Source: Pseudomonadota bacterium (GTDB lineage Bacteria > Pseudomonadota > Alphaproteobacteria > Rhodospirillales > UBA2165). From it: a stretch of 5,869 bases of DNA. Positions 1-5,382 of the stretch are shown here, piece by piece (position 1 is the stretch's first letter; every line of letters starts with the position of its first letter). Location of the stretch: NCBI GenBank assembly GCA_027592155.1, contig JAQCKY010000178.1:1-5869 (forward strand), written 5' to 3'. The position numbers and the translations under genes are program-made. A model generated the notes under the pieces. That model made no database searches. It was given only the letters and a program-made list of their open reading frames with translations, and was not told the DNA's origin.

Positions 1-349
1 TCGGTTTACCTGGGAGTCGGCGCAGGCTGTACACATCATAGCTCGCCAGGGTCGCCAAACTGTTCAGGATCGATTTGTCGGAAAAAGAGGCGTCTTCCGG
101 CCATTCCAAGGCAGCCGGTATTTCCTTGATATAGAGCTGCCCGCTCCCGGTGTCTTTCCCGCTAAACAGCTCGACCACGCTGTCCAATCGCGCATTCTTG
201 ATAAGCCGCGCGCGTTGCAGCGTGGGCTGTTCGATGGGAATAAGGCTCAAGGATAGCGTGTGCAGAGAATCACGATCTTCATCGGAAACAAATGTTTCCC
301 GATTTGATCGTTGTTCCTGTTTGCCATCGCCTTCCGGTTTATTTTCCAT
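1..349 (-). CDS. Conserved-looking protein of unknown function, C-terminus cut by window edge
   Basis: I do not recognise this family. The frame is open from an ATG at 347-349 to the left edge, giving 116 visible codons with no stop. About the first 28 residues are polar and charged and probably disordered (MENKPEGDGKQEQ at the start). From about residue 32 the chain becomes ordered-looking, with a Ser-Leu-Ile-Pro-Ile stretch, then LQRARLIKNARLDSVVELF, a Gly-rich GKDTGSGQ turn, and near the edge LASYDVYSLRR. No signal peptide or membrane segment is visible. It starts 24 bases after the mobA stop on the same strand, so it is probably the third gene of the fdhD-mobA unit. A link to molybdoenzyme or formate dehydrogenase maturation is inferred from that position only. 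The start has no strong Shine-Dalgarno sequence, but no better ATG is visible upstream. Coding is supported by frame length and by the way the frame begins just after mobA ends. Confidence 0.7.
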   Translation of the reverse strand, partial: MENKPEGDGKQEQRSNRETFVSDEDRDSLHTLSLSLIPIEQPTLQRARLIKNARLDSVVELFSGKDTGSGQLYIKEIPAALEWPEDASFSDKSILNSLATLASYDVYSLRRLPGKP

Positions 350-373
350 AAACAAAAGGCGGAAACCACATAC

Positions 374-988
374 TTATAAGTGTAGCGTCAATGTTCGCTC
401 GGCAGATTTAAGGTCTTCCGGCCTATTAATGTTGAAGAATGGATCTATCGCACCGATTTCAAAATTGACGGTGGACAAGGCATACTGGGCTGTCCAAAGG
501 TCAATTTTCCTAAGGTCTTCGACAATAAGGGATTTTCGTAATGCATCGGCAAGCTTAACATTCCACATCCCACACACGGGATGCGTGCGGCCATTCGACG
601 CCGCGCAGGCAAGCTCGGCGCCGTCACCATCAATTCTCGCCATAAGTGTTTCGACGAAATCCAACGGCACAAACGGAGCGTCCCCGGGAAAGGTTGCGAC
701 CCATCGTGTCTGCGGTGTGTACTCCCGGGCCCACTCCATAACGCTCAAAATACCGGCGAGGGGACCGGCATACCCTTCCACAACGTCGGGGACAGTCGTC
801 AGACCAAATTTCTCGAAACGGGAGGGGTCGCCGTTTGCATTGAGGATCAGTTGCCCGACCTGTGGTCTCGCGCGCTCAATAACATGGTCGAGGATCGTCC
901 GCCCGCCAAGCGGCTGCAAGCATTTATCGCCGCCTCCGAAGCGGCGCGATAATCCACCCGCCAATATGGCCCCGAGTACTTCCGTCAC
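374..988 (-). CDS. mobA: Molybdenum cofactor guanylyltransferase MobA
   Basis: This cytoplasmic enzyme transfers GMP from GTP to molybdopterin-bound molybdenum, forming the MGD cofactor used by DMSO-reductase-family enzymes such as formate dehydrogenase. The 204-residue length is normal for the family. The N-terminal nucleotide-binding signature LAGGLSRRFGGGDK lies at residues 9-22. It is followed by DVVEGYAGPLAG at about 68-79, the metal-binding Asp in PGDAPFVP (Asp103), RTHPVCGMW at about 134-142, and NINRPEDL near the C-terminus (186-193). The start is a GTG at 986-988. The upstream fdhD stop TGA (985-987) lies inside the same four bases, GTGA, so translation is probably coupled to fdhD and there is no separate promoter. 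The alternative MobA-like roles (MocA cytidylyltransferase, or a general nucleotidyltransferase) are less likely given the motif set and the fdhD partner. Confidence 0.93.
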   Translation of the reverse strand: MTEVLGAILAGGLSRRFGGGDKCLQPLGGRTILDHVIERARPQVGQLILNANGDPSRFEKFGLTTVPDVVEGYAGPLAGILSVMEWAREYTPQTRWVATFPGDAPFVPLDFVETLMARIDGDGAELACAASNGRTHPVCGMWNVKLADALRKSLIVEDLRKIDLWTAQYALSTVNFEIGAIDPFFNINRPEDLKSAERTLTLHL

Positions 989-1863
989 GATTTAAGGCTG
1001 CCTTTACGCTGGCTTCCTACTGGTTCCTCCGCCTCAGAATCCGGTAAGGCGTCATAGTCGATGCGATGCTGTCCGGCGAGGGCGACAAACCGGCTTCCAC
1101 GTGCCCGCCCAATGAGTGTCAAGTTTGCTTCGCGGGCTAACTCCACCCCCCAGGCGGTAAAACCGGATCGCGATATCAGGATCGGGATGCCCATCTGCAC
1201 GGTCTTTATCACCATCTCGCTGGTCAGGCGGCCGGTGGTGTAGAAGATTTTATCGGCCCCGGAGATATCGTTCATCCGCATATAGCCGGCTATCTTATCA
1301 ACCGCGTTGTGACGCCCGACGTCCTCCATATAGATCAGCGGGGTATCCCCGTCAGCCAAGACGCAGCCATGGATCGCCCCTGCCTCCTGATAGAGGCTGG
1401 GTGCCGTGTTGATGCGTTTCAGCAAGGTGAGAAGTTCCGATGTCCGGAGGTGGATGTCATCCGATAGGGAGACGTCATCGAATTTTTCCATCAGATCACC
1501 AAAGGCGGTTCCTTGGGCACATCCGGATGTCAGCGTCTTTTTCTTCAGCTTCTCTTCGAAATTAGTCTTGGCGTCGGTGCGGACGATGACAGCGTCGAGG
1601 TCGGCTTCATACTCCACAGCCTCGACCCGATCCGACGCGGTCAGCATGTTCTGGTTCACCAAATATCCAATGGCGAGATATTCAGGATAGTCGCCGATCG
1701 TCATCATCGTGACGATCTCCTGCGCATTGAGAAATAGTGTCAACGGGCGCTCGACCGTTACCGAGGTGGTAATCGCCGCTCCGGTCTGATCGATACCGTC
1801 CACGCGCGTCGTGAGACGCGGGTCTGCAGGATCGGGCTGAATTAGAAATTTACCTTCGACCAT
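985..1863 (-). CDS. fdhD: Formate dehydrogenase accessory sulfurtransferase FdhD
   Basis: FdhD moves sulfur from a cysteine desulfurase onto the bis-MGD cofactor and is needed for active formate dehydrogenase in the cytoplasm. Counting from this ATG the protein has 292 residues. An in-frame ATG at 1875 would give 296, and the positions that follow use that longer numbering. Family blocks visible in order are SVTVERPLTLFLN (38-50), EYLAIGYL (65-72), the catalytic-loop TSGCAQGT with Cys119, IHGC (168-171), EDVGRHNAVDKIAG (184-197), TTGRLTSEMVIK (213-224) and LTLIGRARGSRF (252-263). The loop has one cysteine instead of the Cys-X2-Cys of the E. coli protein; Cys119 aligns with its first, essential cysteine. 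I chose the ATG at 1861-1863 because GAGGG lies 5 bases upstream of it, inside the longer frame, while the ATG at 1873-1875 has no Shine-Dalgarno. The stop overlaps the mobA start (GTGA). No fdh structural gene is visible in the window. Confidence 0.93.
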   Translation of the reverse strand: MVEGKFLIQPDPADPRLTTRVDGIDQTGAAITTSVTVERPLTLFLNAQEIVTMMTIGDYPEYLAIGYLVNQNMLTASDRVEAVEYEADLDAVIVRTDAKTNFEEKLKKKTLTSGCAQGTAFGDLMEKFDDVSLSDDIHLRTSELLTLLKRINTAPSLYQEAGAIHGCVLADGDTPLIYMEDVGRHNAVDKIAGYMRMNDISGADKIFYTTGRLTSEMVIKTVQMGIPILISRSGFTAWGVELAREANLTLIGRARGSRFVALAGQHRIDYDALPDSEAEEPVGSQRKGSLKS

Positions 1864-1868
1864 TACGG

Positions 1869-1873
1869 CCCTC
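1869..1873 (-). promoter_or_regulatory. Ribosome binding site deciding the fdhD start
   Basis: Read on the minus strand, the bases are GAGGG, 5 bases before the ATG at 1861-1863. They overlap the upstream ATG at 1873-1875, which itself has only CTGCCAAAT before it and no purine-rich site. This argues for the shorter FdhD start. Confidence 0.5.
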
Positions 1874-1889
1874 ATATTTGGCAGATCGG

Positions 1890-1918
1890 ATCATAACCCA
1901 TTGTAAAAAATTACTAAA
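1890..1918 (-). promoter_or_regulatory. Candidate promoter for fdhD-mobA
   Basis: On the minus strand TATGAT (1890-1895) matches five of six bases of the sigma-70 type -10 box. With a 17-base spacer it is preceded by a weak -35, TTTAGT (1913-1918), three of six. The spacer is AT-rich, with a T6 run. A start of transcription near 1883 would leave a leader of about 20 bases before the ATG at 1863, but only about 8 before the ATG at 1875, which agrees with the Shine-Dalgarno evidence. This is pattern matching only. Confidence 0.35.
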
Positions 1919-2018
1919 ATCCATCATTGCCCGTGAGAACACCCTTCACCACCACCCGGTAATCTTTCGTTAAGTATGTGGAAACCATTCCTGGATAAGA
2001 TTCCATTACCAGTTGGAG

Positions 2019-2026
2019 AAGAGGAG
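2019..2026 (+). promoter_or_regulatory. Strong ribosome binding site of the small gene
   Basis: AAGAGGAG ends 7 bases before the ATG at 2034. It is the best Shine-Dalgarno match in the window and is the main reason to take the 75-codon frame as a real gene. It also tells against the overlapping frame that opens at 1976. Confidence 0.6.
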
Positions 2027-2033
2027 TTAACCA

Positions 2034-2261
2034 ATGTCAGCGATAAAAACGCTGCGTGCAAATACCAAGCAGACCATGTTCGTCACTCAGCTCGTTCACG
2101 AAGCAGAGACCTGCGGCAATGTAAATCAAGCCGCGTTGCTTTTGGAAATGGCCCGGGAAGAAATGGACATGATTTCCGCAGCGCTACGTCAGCATTTGGC
2201 GACCGCTGTGGTAAAATACAGCAACGAGCAGGGCGCCGACCAAAACCGGGCTGTCGCGTAG
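2034..2261 (+). CDS. Small helical protein of unknown function, 75 residues
   Basis: I do not recognise this protein. It has 75 residues and begins MSAIKTLRANTKQTMF. It then looks largely alpha-helical, with amphipathic stretches at about residues 15-24 (MFVTQLVHEA), 31-48 (QAALLLEMAREEMDMISA) and 50-61, before a polar tail (NEQGADQNRAVA). There is one cysteine (residue 27), no membrane segment and no signal peptide, so a small cytoplasmic helical-bundle or adaptor protein is the most one can say. Evidence for coding is the strong AAGAGGAG site at proper spacing and the plausible composition. It lies between divergent fdhD and codirectional moaA, 152 bases before the moaA ATG. A link to molybdenum cofactor metabolism would be inferred from position only. 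The other frame across this DNA (1976-2302) lacks a ribosome binding site and has an Arg- and Ser-rich composition typical of shadow frames. Confidence 0.65.
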   Translation: MSAIKTLRANTKQTMFVTQLVHEAETCGNVNQAALLLEMAREEMDMISAALRQHLATAVVKYSNEQGADQNRAVA

Positions 2262-2313
2262 CTTACCGGCCAGTTCCGCGCCGAATTCGGTTCCCATTCT
2301 GACACCGTGGGGC

Positions 2314-2330
2314 CGGGCAAAGGATGCCTG
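2314..2330 (+). repeat. Small inverted repeat (possible hairpin) after the small gene
   Basis: CGGGCA (2314-2319) pairs with TGCCTG (2325-2330), allowing one G-U pair, around a 5-base loop AAGGA. It lies 52 bases after the stop of the small gene and before the candidate moaA promoter, so a weak transcription end is conceivable. There is no proper T-run after it (CGACTTCAATTTCG), so a standard intrinsic terminator is not supported. Confidence 0.25.
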
Positions 2331-2345
2331 CGACTTCAATTTCGT

Positions 2346-2375
2346 TTGTGAGTCGTCGGCTTATAGCGTTATATA
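2346..2375 (+). promoter_or_regulatory. Candidate promoter for moaA
   Basis: TTGTGA (2346-2351) is followed after 18 bases by TATATA (2370-2375), in the most AT-rich part of the leader. Both boxes are imperfect (four of six each). It would place the transcript start near 2382, about 30 bases before the moaA ATG. Evidence is by eye only. Confidence 0.3.
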
Positions 2376-2413
2376 CGGTTGTGAATAACGCCCCCTAGGC
2401 TAAATTGACAACC

Positions 2414-3433
2414 ATGAACGAAATCAGACGCGATACATCTTCGTTGATCGACCCATTTGGGCGGCGCGTATCCTATCTGCGGGTATCCGTAACGGATCGC
2501 TGTAACTTCCGCTGCGTCTATTGCATGTCGGAAAACATGACCTTTCTGCCGCGCAATGATCTGTTAACACTGGAGGAGCTTGAGCGTCTTTGCACGGCCT
2601 TCATCAGCCGCGGCGTCGATAAAATCCGCATCACCGGCGGTGAACCGCTGGTACGCCGGAATGTCATCAGCCTGTTCAAAAATTTGGGGCGACATTTGAA
2701 TGGCGGCGGTCTTCGCGAGCTGACCCTGACGACCAACGGCAGCCAACTCGGCCGCCATGCCAAAGACCTATATGACGCCGGCGTCAAGCGGATCAACGTA
2801 TCGTTGGATTCCCTGGATCCCGCTAAGTTCGAGTCGATTACCCGCTGGGGGCGATTGGACGAAGTGCTGGATGGCATCAAGATCGCCCAGGATGTCGGCC
2901 TTAAGATCAAAATTAACGCGGTTGCCCTCAAAGGCTTTAACGAAGACGAGATCGATACGTTGATTACCTGGTGTGGTGAACAGGATTACGACCTGACCCT
3001 TATCGAAACCATGCCGATGGGCGAGATTGACGAAGATCGATTTGATCAATACATCCCCCTCTCCGTGGTCCGGGAACGGATCGAAAAGAAATGGACCCTG
3101 CAGGCAACCGATTATGAGACCGGCGGACCGTCCGAATACAGCGTGGTCGGTGAGACCGGCAAACGATTGGGCTTTATCACGCCGCTGTCCCATAAATTCT
3201 GTGAAAGCTGTAACCGCGTGAGATTGACCTGCACCGGCCAGCTTTACCTCTGTCTGGGCCAAGACGATAAGGGTGATCTTCGGACACCGTTGCGCCAAAG
3301 CGACGAAGACGGATTGCTCCTCAACGCAATCGACGAGGCCATCGGCCGCAAGCCGGAGGGGCACGACTTCGTCATCGACCGGCCCAACTCGGCACCAGCA
3401 GTGGCCCGTCACATGAGCCTTACCGGCGGATAA
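2414..3433 (+). CDS. moaA: GTP 3',8-cyclase MoaA
   Basis: MoaA is the radical-SAM enzyme that converts GTP to 3',8-cyclo-7,8-dihydro-GTP, which MoaC then turns into cyclic pyranopterin monophosphate, the first intermediate of molybdenum cofactor. The 339-residue length is typical. The N-terminal cluster motif is Cys30-X3-Cys34-X2-Cys37 in TDRCNFRCVYCM, followed by the SAM-binding ITGGEPLVRR (73-82) and LTLTTNGS (103-110). The second 4Fe-4S site is Cys263-X2-Cys266-X13-Cys280, with the GTP-contacting NRVRLT block between (267-272). The chain ends in the conserved Gly-Gly (338-339) known to be needed for activity. I chose the ATG at 2414; a TTG at 2405 is in frame but less likely, although neither start has a strong Shine-Dalgarno. 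No moaC, moaD, moaE or mogA is visible nearby. It probably has its own promoter and is 78 bases ahead of nadK. Confidence 0.97.
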   Translation: MNEIRRDTSSLIDPFGRRVSYLRVSVTDRCNFRCVYCMSENMTFLPRNDLLTLEELERLCTAFISRGVDKIRITGGEPLVRRNVISLFKNLGRHLNGGGLRELTLTTNGSQLGRHAKDLYDAGVKRINVSLDSLDPAKFESITRWGRLDEVLDGIKIAQDVGLKIKINAVALKGFNEDEIDTLITWCGEQDYDLTLIETMPMGEIDEDRFDQYIPLSVVRERIEKKWTLQATDYETGGPSEYSVVGETGKRLGFITPLSHKFCESCNRVRLTCTGQLYLCLGQDDKGDLRTPLRQSDEDGLLLNAIDEAIGRKPEGHDFVIDRPNSAPAVARHMSLTGG

Positions 3434-3451
3434 GCCCGCAGGCTGGTGATC

Positions 3452-3479
3452 CGGCGCTTATCGCTATACTGCGGCGCCG
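3452..3479 (+). repeat. Inverted repeat between moaA and nadK enclosing a -10-like box
   Basis: CGGCGC (3452-3457) is the exact reverse complement of GCGCCG (3474-3479), with 16 bases between. The loop contains TATACT (3465-3470), a five-of-six match to a -10 box, but no good -35 lies at the right distance. The structure could end moaA transcription weakly (no T-run follows, only GTTAATAATG), mark a regulated nadK promoter, or be chance in GC-rich DNA. Confidence 0.25.
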
Positions 3480-3511
3480 TTAATAATGATCCGCAAATAC
3501 ATCGAAATATA

Positions 3512-4279
3512 ATGAAATTTGACAGCGTTGCGATCGTCGCCGACAGCCATGCCGATGCGCAGAAAGCGCACAATAGGCTGGTCCGGCTTTATGATGCCGT
3601 TCCCCCCGAAGAGGCCGATGTCATCGTCGCCCTCGGCGGAGACGGGTTCATGCTGACGACAATTCATAAATACTTACCGCTGGATAAACCGATCTTCGGT
3701 ATGAATCGCGGATCGATCGGCTTTCTTATGAACACCTATGACGATCACGAGCTACTTGATCGTCTGGAAAATTCAGAGCCCATCCAACTCCATCTCCTCG
3801 ATATGGTCTCGAAAACCTCCGGCGGCGAGGAACATCGGGCCGTTGCCGTGAATGAGGTTTCATTGTTGAGAGAGACCCGGTATGCGGCAAAGATCAAAAT
3901 CGTGATCGATGACGTGGTCCGCATGGACGAACTCATTTGCGACGGCATCATGATTTCCACGCCGGCCGGCAGCACCGCCTATAATCTCTCGGCACAGGGT
4001 CCCATCATCCCGCTCGGAACCGGCTTGCTTGCCTTAACGCCGATCAGCGCCTTTCGCCCCCGACGGTGGCGCGGCGCCCTTCTCCCCCAAAATACCGTCA
4101 CCACGTTCGAAATTCTCGATCACGACATCCGCCCCGTCAGCGCCGTGGCCGACTTTACCGAGGTTCGAAACGTTGTCAGTGTGACGGTTTCGGAATCCGA
4201 GGGTAAACCGCCAACGGTCTTGTTCGATCCGGAACATAATCCCGAAGAGCGGATCCTGAAGGAACAGTTCCTGCCGTGA
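3512..4279 (+). CDS. nadK: NAD kinase
   Basis: NAD kinase phosphorylates NAD+ to NADP+ using ATP or polyphosphate in the cytoplasm and sets the cell's NADP pool. The 255-residue form with this start matches the short alphaproteobacterial type. Visible motifs are the diphosphate-binding ALGGDGFML with Gly-Gly-Asp-Gly at 42-45, GMNRGSIGFLMN (63-74), the NAD-contacting Asn-Glu in VNEVSLLRE (113-121), CDGIMISTPAGSTAYNLSAQGP (143-164), and a C-terminal block around TPISAFRPRRWRGA (176-189) ending LFDPEHNPEERILKEQF. An in-frame GTG at 3446 would add 22 residues (MIRRLSLYCG at the start) that do not look like the family, so I take the ATG at 3512, where the protein begins MKFDSVAIVA. No clear Shine-Dalgarno precedes it; TATAAT at 3508-3513 overlaps the start and is probably chance. 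The stop overlaps the next gene by GTGA. Confidence 0.96.
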   Translation: MKFDSVAIVADSHADAQKAHNRLVRLYDAVPPEEADVIVALGGDGFMLTTIHKYLPLDKPIFGMNRGSIGFLMNTYDDHELLDRLENSEPIQLHLLDMVSKTSGGEEHRAVAVNEVSLLRETRYAAKIKIVIDDVVRMDELICDGIMISTPAGSTAYNLSAQGPIIPLGTGLLALTPISAFRPRRWRGALLPQNTVTTFEILDHDIRPVSAVADFTEVRNVVSVTVSESEGKPPTVLFDPEHNPEERILKEQFLP

Positions 4280-5376
4280 CGGTCCTCGAACGACCGTCCT
4301 CCCAGATCAGAGCTGCACTCACCGATCTTCGGAGGAACGGCTGGCGCTTGGCGTTAACGCTGTTGTTGGGGGGCTTGGGCGCGGCAGGTGCGGTTCAGAT
4401 TAGCGCACCGCTGCCGTGGATTTTAGGGCCGCTGATCACAACGCTTATATTGTCGGTTGCCGGCGCGCCCATGTGGATTCCCTATTGGCTGCGCGTGCCG
4501 GGCTACGCGGTGCTCGGCGCCCTTTTCGGCGCCAGCGTCTCCTTCGATGCTTTCCACGACCTCGGCATTTGGACGATCAGTATGAGTGGGATGGCACTGT
4601 ATGTGGCGATTACCATTCCCCTCGGCACCATTTATCTCCAGAAAATCTGCGGGTATGACCACATCACGGCGTTCTTTTCGGCCGCGCCCGGCGGTTTGCT
4701 GCCGATGTCAGCAATGGGCGGCTCATTGGGTGGCGATGAACGTATTATTGCGCTGGTCCAATCGGCCCGGTTGGTGGTCACGGTCCTGTTGATCCCGATT
4801 TCGTTCCGCCTTTTTGCCGGATACGAACCGCAAGGGGGAAAGGTTACCGGTCTCTCACTTTACACCCCGGAGATGGGCGATTGGATCATGCTTCTAACGG
4901 CGATTATTCTGGGTACCGTCGTGGGAAAGTTAATACGCCTTCCCTCTCATACATTCTTGGGCCCCTTTGTCGCCGTCCTCATCGTCAACCTGACGACCGA
5001 TTTCAATCCCAACCCGCCGGATGCGGTCGCGGGTGCAGCACAAATCCTCATTGGTTGCGGGATCGGTGCCGGCTTCGCCAAAATTAAAGCCCGGACGGTC
5101 GCCAATATCCTCGGCCACGGCGCGTCCGTCGGGATCGGCATGATTGTCCTCGCCATGCTGTTTGCGGTGTTGCTGACCCGCCTTAGCCCCTTCGAGTTCC
5201 CGGCACTCGCGTTAGCCTTCGCGCCGGGCGGTATGGCCGAAATGACCTTGGTCGGCTTCGCGCTGGGCCTCGATGTTGCCTTCGTCATCGGCCATCAGCT
5301 GGGACGATTTCTGCTCATCATGGCCTATGCGCCATTTGCGTTTGCGCGATGGTCGAACGCCCGCAAAGCGGATTAG
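4276..5376 (+). CDS. AbrB family inner-membrane protein (duplicated-domain type)
   Basis: This is a 366-residue polytopic membrane protein of the family named after E. coli AbrB, often misannotated as ammonia monooxygenase. The family is a putative transporter group with no firm substrate. It shows the expected internal duplication. The first copy has LPWILGPLITTLI (46-58), GYAVLGALFGASVSF (76-90) and FFSAAPGGLLPMSAMGG (133-149). The second has HTFLGPFVAVLIVN (225-238), GCGIGAGFAKIK (260-271) and AFAPGGMAEMTLVGFALGLD (314-333). About ten to twelve hydrophobic segments are spread over residues 24-358, after a charged cytoplasmic-looking N-terminus of about 22 residues. The start is a GTG at 4276-4278 that shares GTGA with the nadK stop, so it is probably translated by coupling from nadK. 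It is unrelated to the Bacillus transition-state regulator also called AbrB. It ends 4 bases from the converging pyrD stop. The family call is confident; the function is unknown. Confidence 0.88.
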   Translation: MTVLERPSSQIRAALTDLRRNGWRLALTLLLGGLGAAGAVQISAPLPWILGPLITTLILSVAGAPMWIPYWLRVPGYAVLGALFGASVSFDAFHDLGIWTISMSGMALYVAITIPLGTIYLQKICGYDHITAFFSAAPGGLLPMSAMGGSLGGDERIIALVQSARLVVTVLLIPISFRLFAGYEPQGGKVTGLSLYTPEMGDWIMLLTAIILGTVVGKLIRLPSHTFLGPFVAVLIVNLTTDFNPNPPDAVAGAAQILIGCGIGAGFAKIKARTVANILGHGASVGIGMIVLAMLFAVLLTRLSPFEFPALALAFAPGGMAEMTLVGFALGLDVAFVIGHQLGRFLLIMAYAPFAFARWSNARKAD

Positions 5377-5382
5377 CCGCTT
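5366..5382. terminator. Compact hairpin spanning two converging stop codons
   Basis: AAGCGG (5366-5371) and CCGCTT (5377-5382) form a perfect 6-base stem around the 5-base loop ATTAG. The TAG of the membrane-protein gene lies in the loop (5374-5376), and most of the pyrD stop lies in the right arm. Read on the minus strand the stem is followed by only three T, and on the plus strand by none to speak of, so a bidirectional intrinsic terminator is possible but weak. Confidence 0.3.

Larger units (their letters stand above)
2262..2413 (+). other. Intergenic leader between the small gene and moaA
   Basis: This 152-base stretch has no gene. It holds a perfect palindrome CCGAATTCGG at 2281-2290, a small hairpin at 2314-2330, a candidate promoter at about 2346-2375, and two copies of TTGTGA at 2346 and 2379. 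I could not recognise a molybdenum cofactor riboswitch fold in it by eye. Confidence 0.6.

Noticed and set aside
150..995. Long plus-strand open frame of 281 codons
   Set aside because: It runs antisense to mobA and the partial unknown gene. Its translation is Ser-, Arg- and Pro-rich with no family signal, while mobA on the other strand has full motifs.
1876..2033. Possible FNR-type site in the fdhD divergent region
   Set aside because: I looked for TTGAT-N4-ATCAA on both strands and found no convincing match.
1976..2302. Plus-strand frame of 108 codons overlapping the small gene
   Set aside because: It has no ribosome binding site and an Arg/Ser-rich composition, whereas the 2034-2261 frame has a strong site at proper spacing.
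1999..2354. GANTC methylation sites (1999-2003 and 2350-2354) as cell-cycle control elements
   Set aside because: Single five-base sites are common by chance, and nothing else here suggests cell-cycle control.
2262..2413. Possible molybdenum cofactor riboswitch ahead of moaA
   Set aside because: The space is about the right size, but I could not see the expected multi-stem fold. A covariance-model search with the Rfam Moco motif over this stretch would decide it.
2768..3412. Minus-strand open frame of 214 codons
   Set aside because: It is antisense to moaA, whose cluster cysteines and C-terminal Gly-Gly are unambiguous.
3446..3511. Upstream GTG start for nadK adding 22 residues
   Set aside because: The extra residues do not resemble NAD kinase N-termini, and the family start MKFDSVAIVA fits the ATG at 3512.
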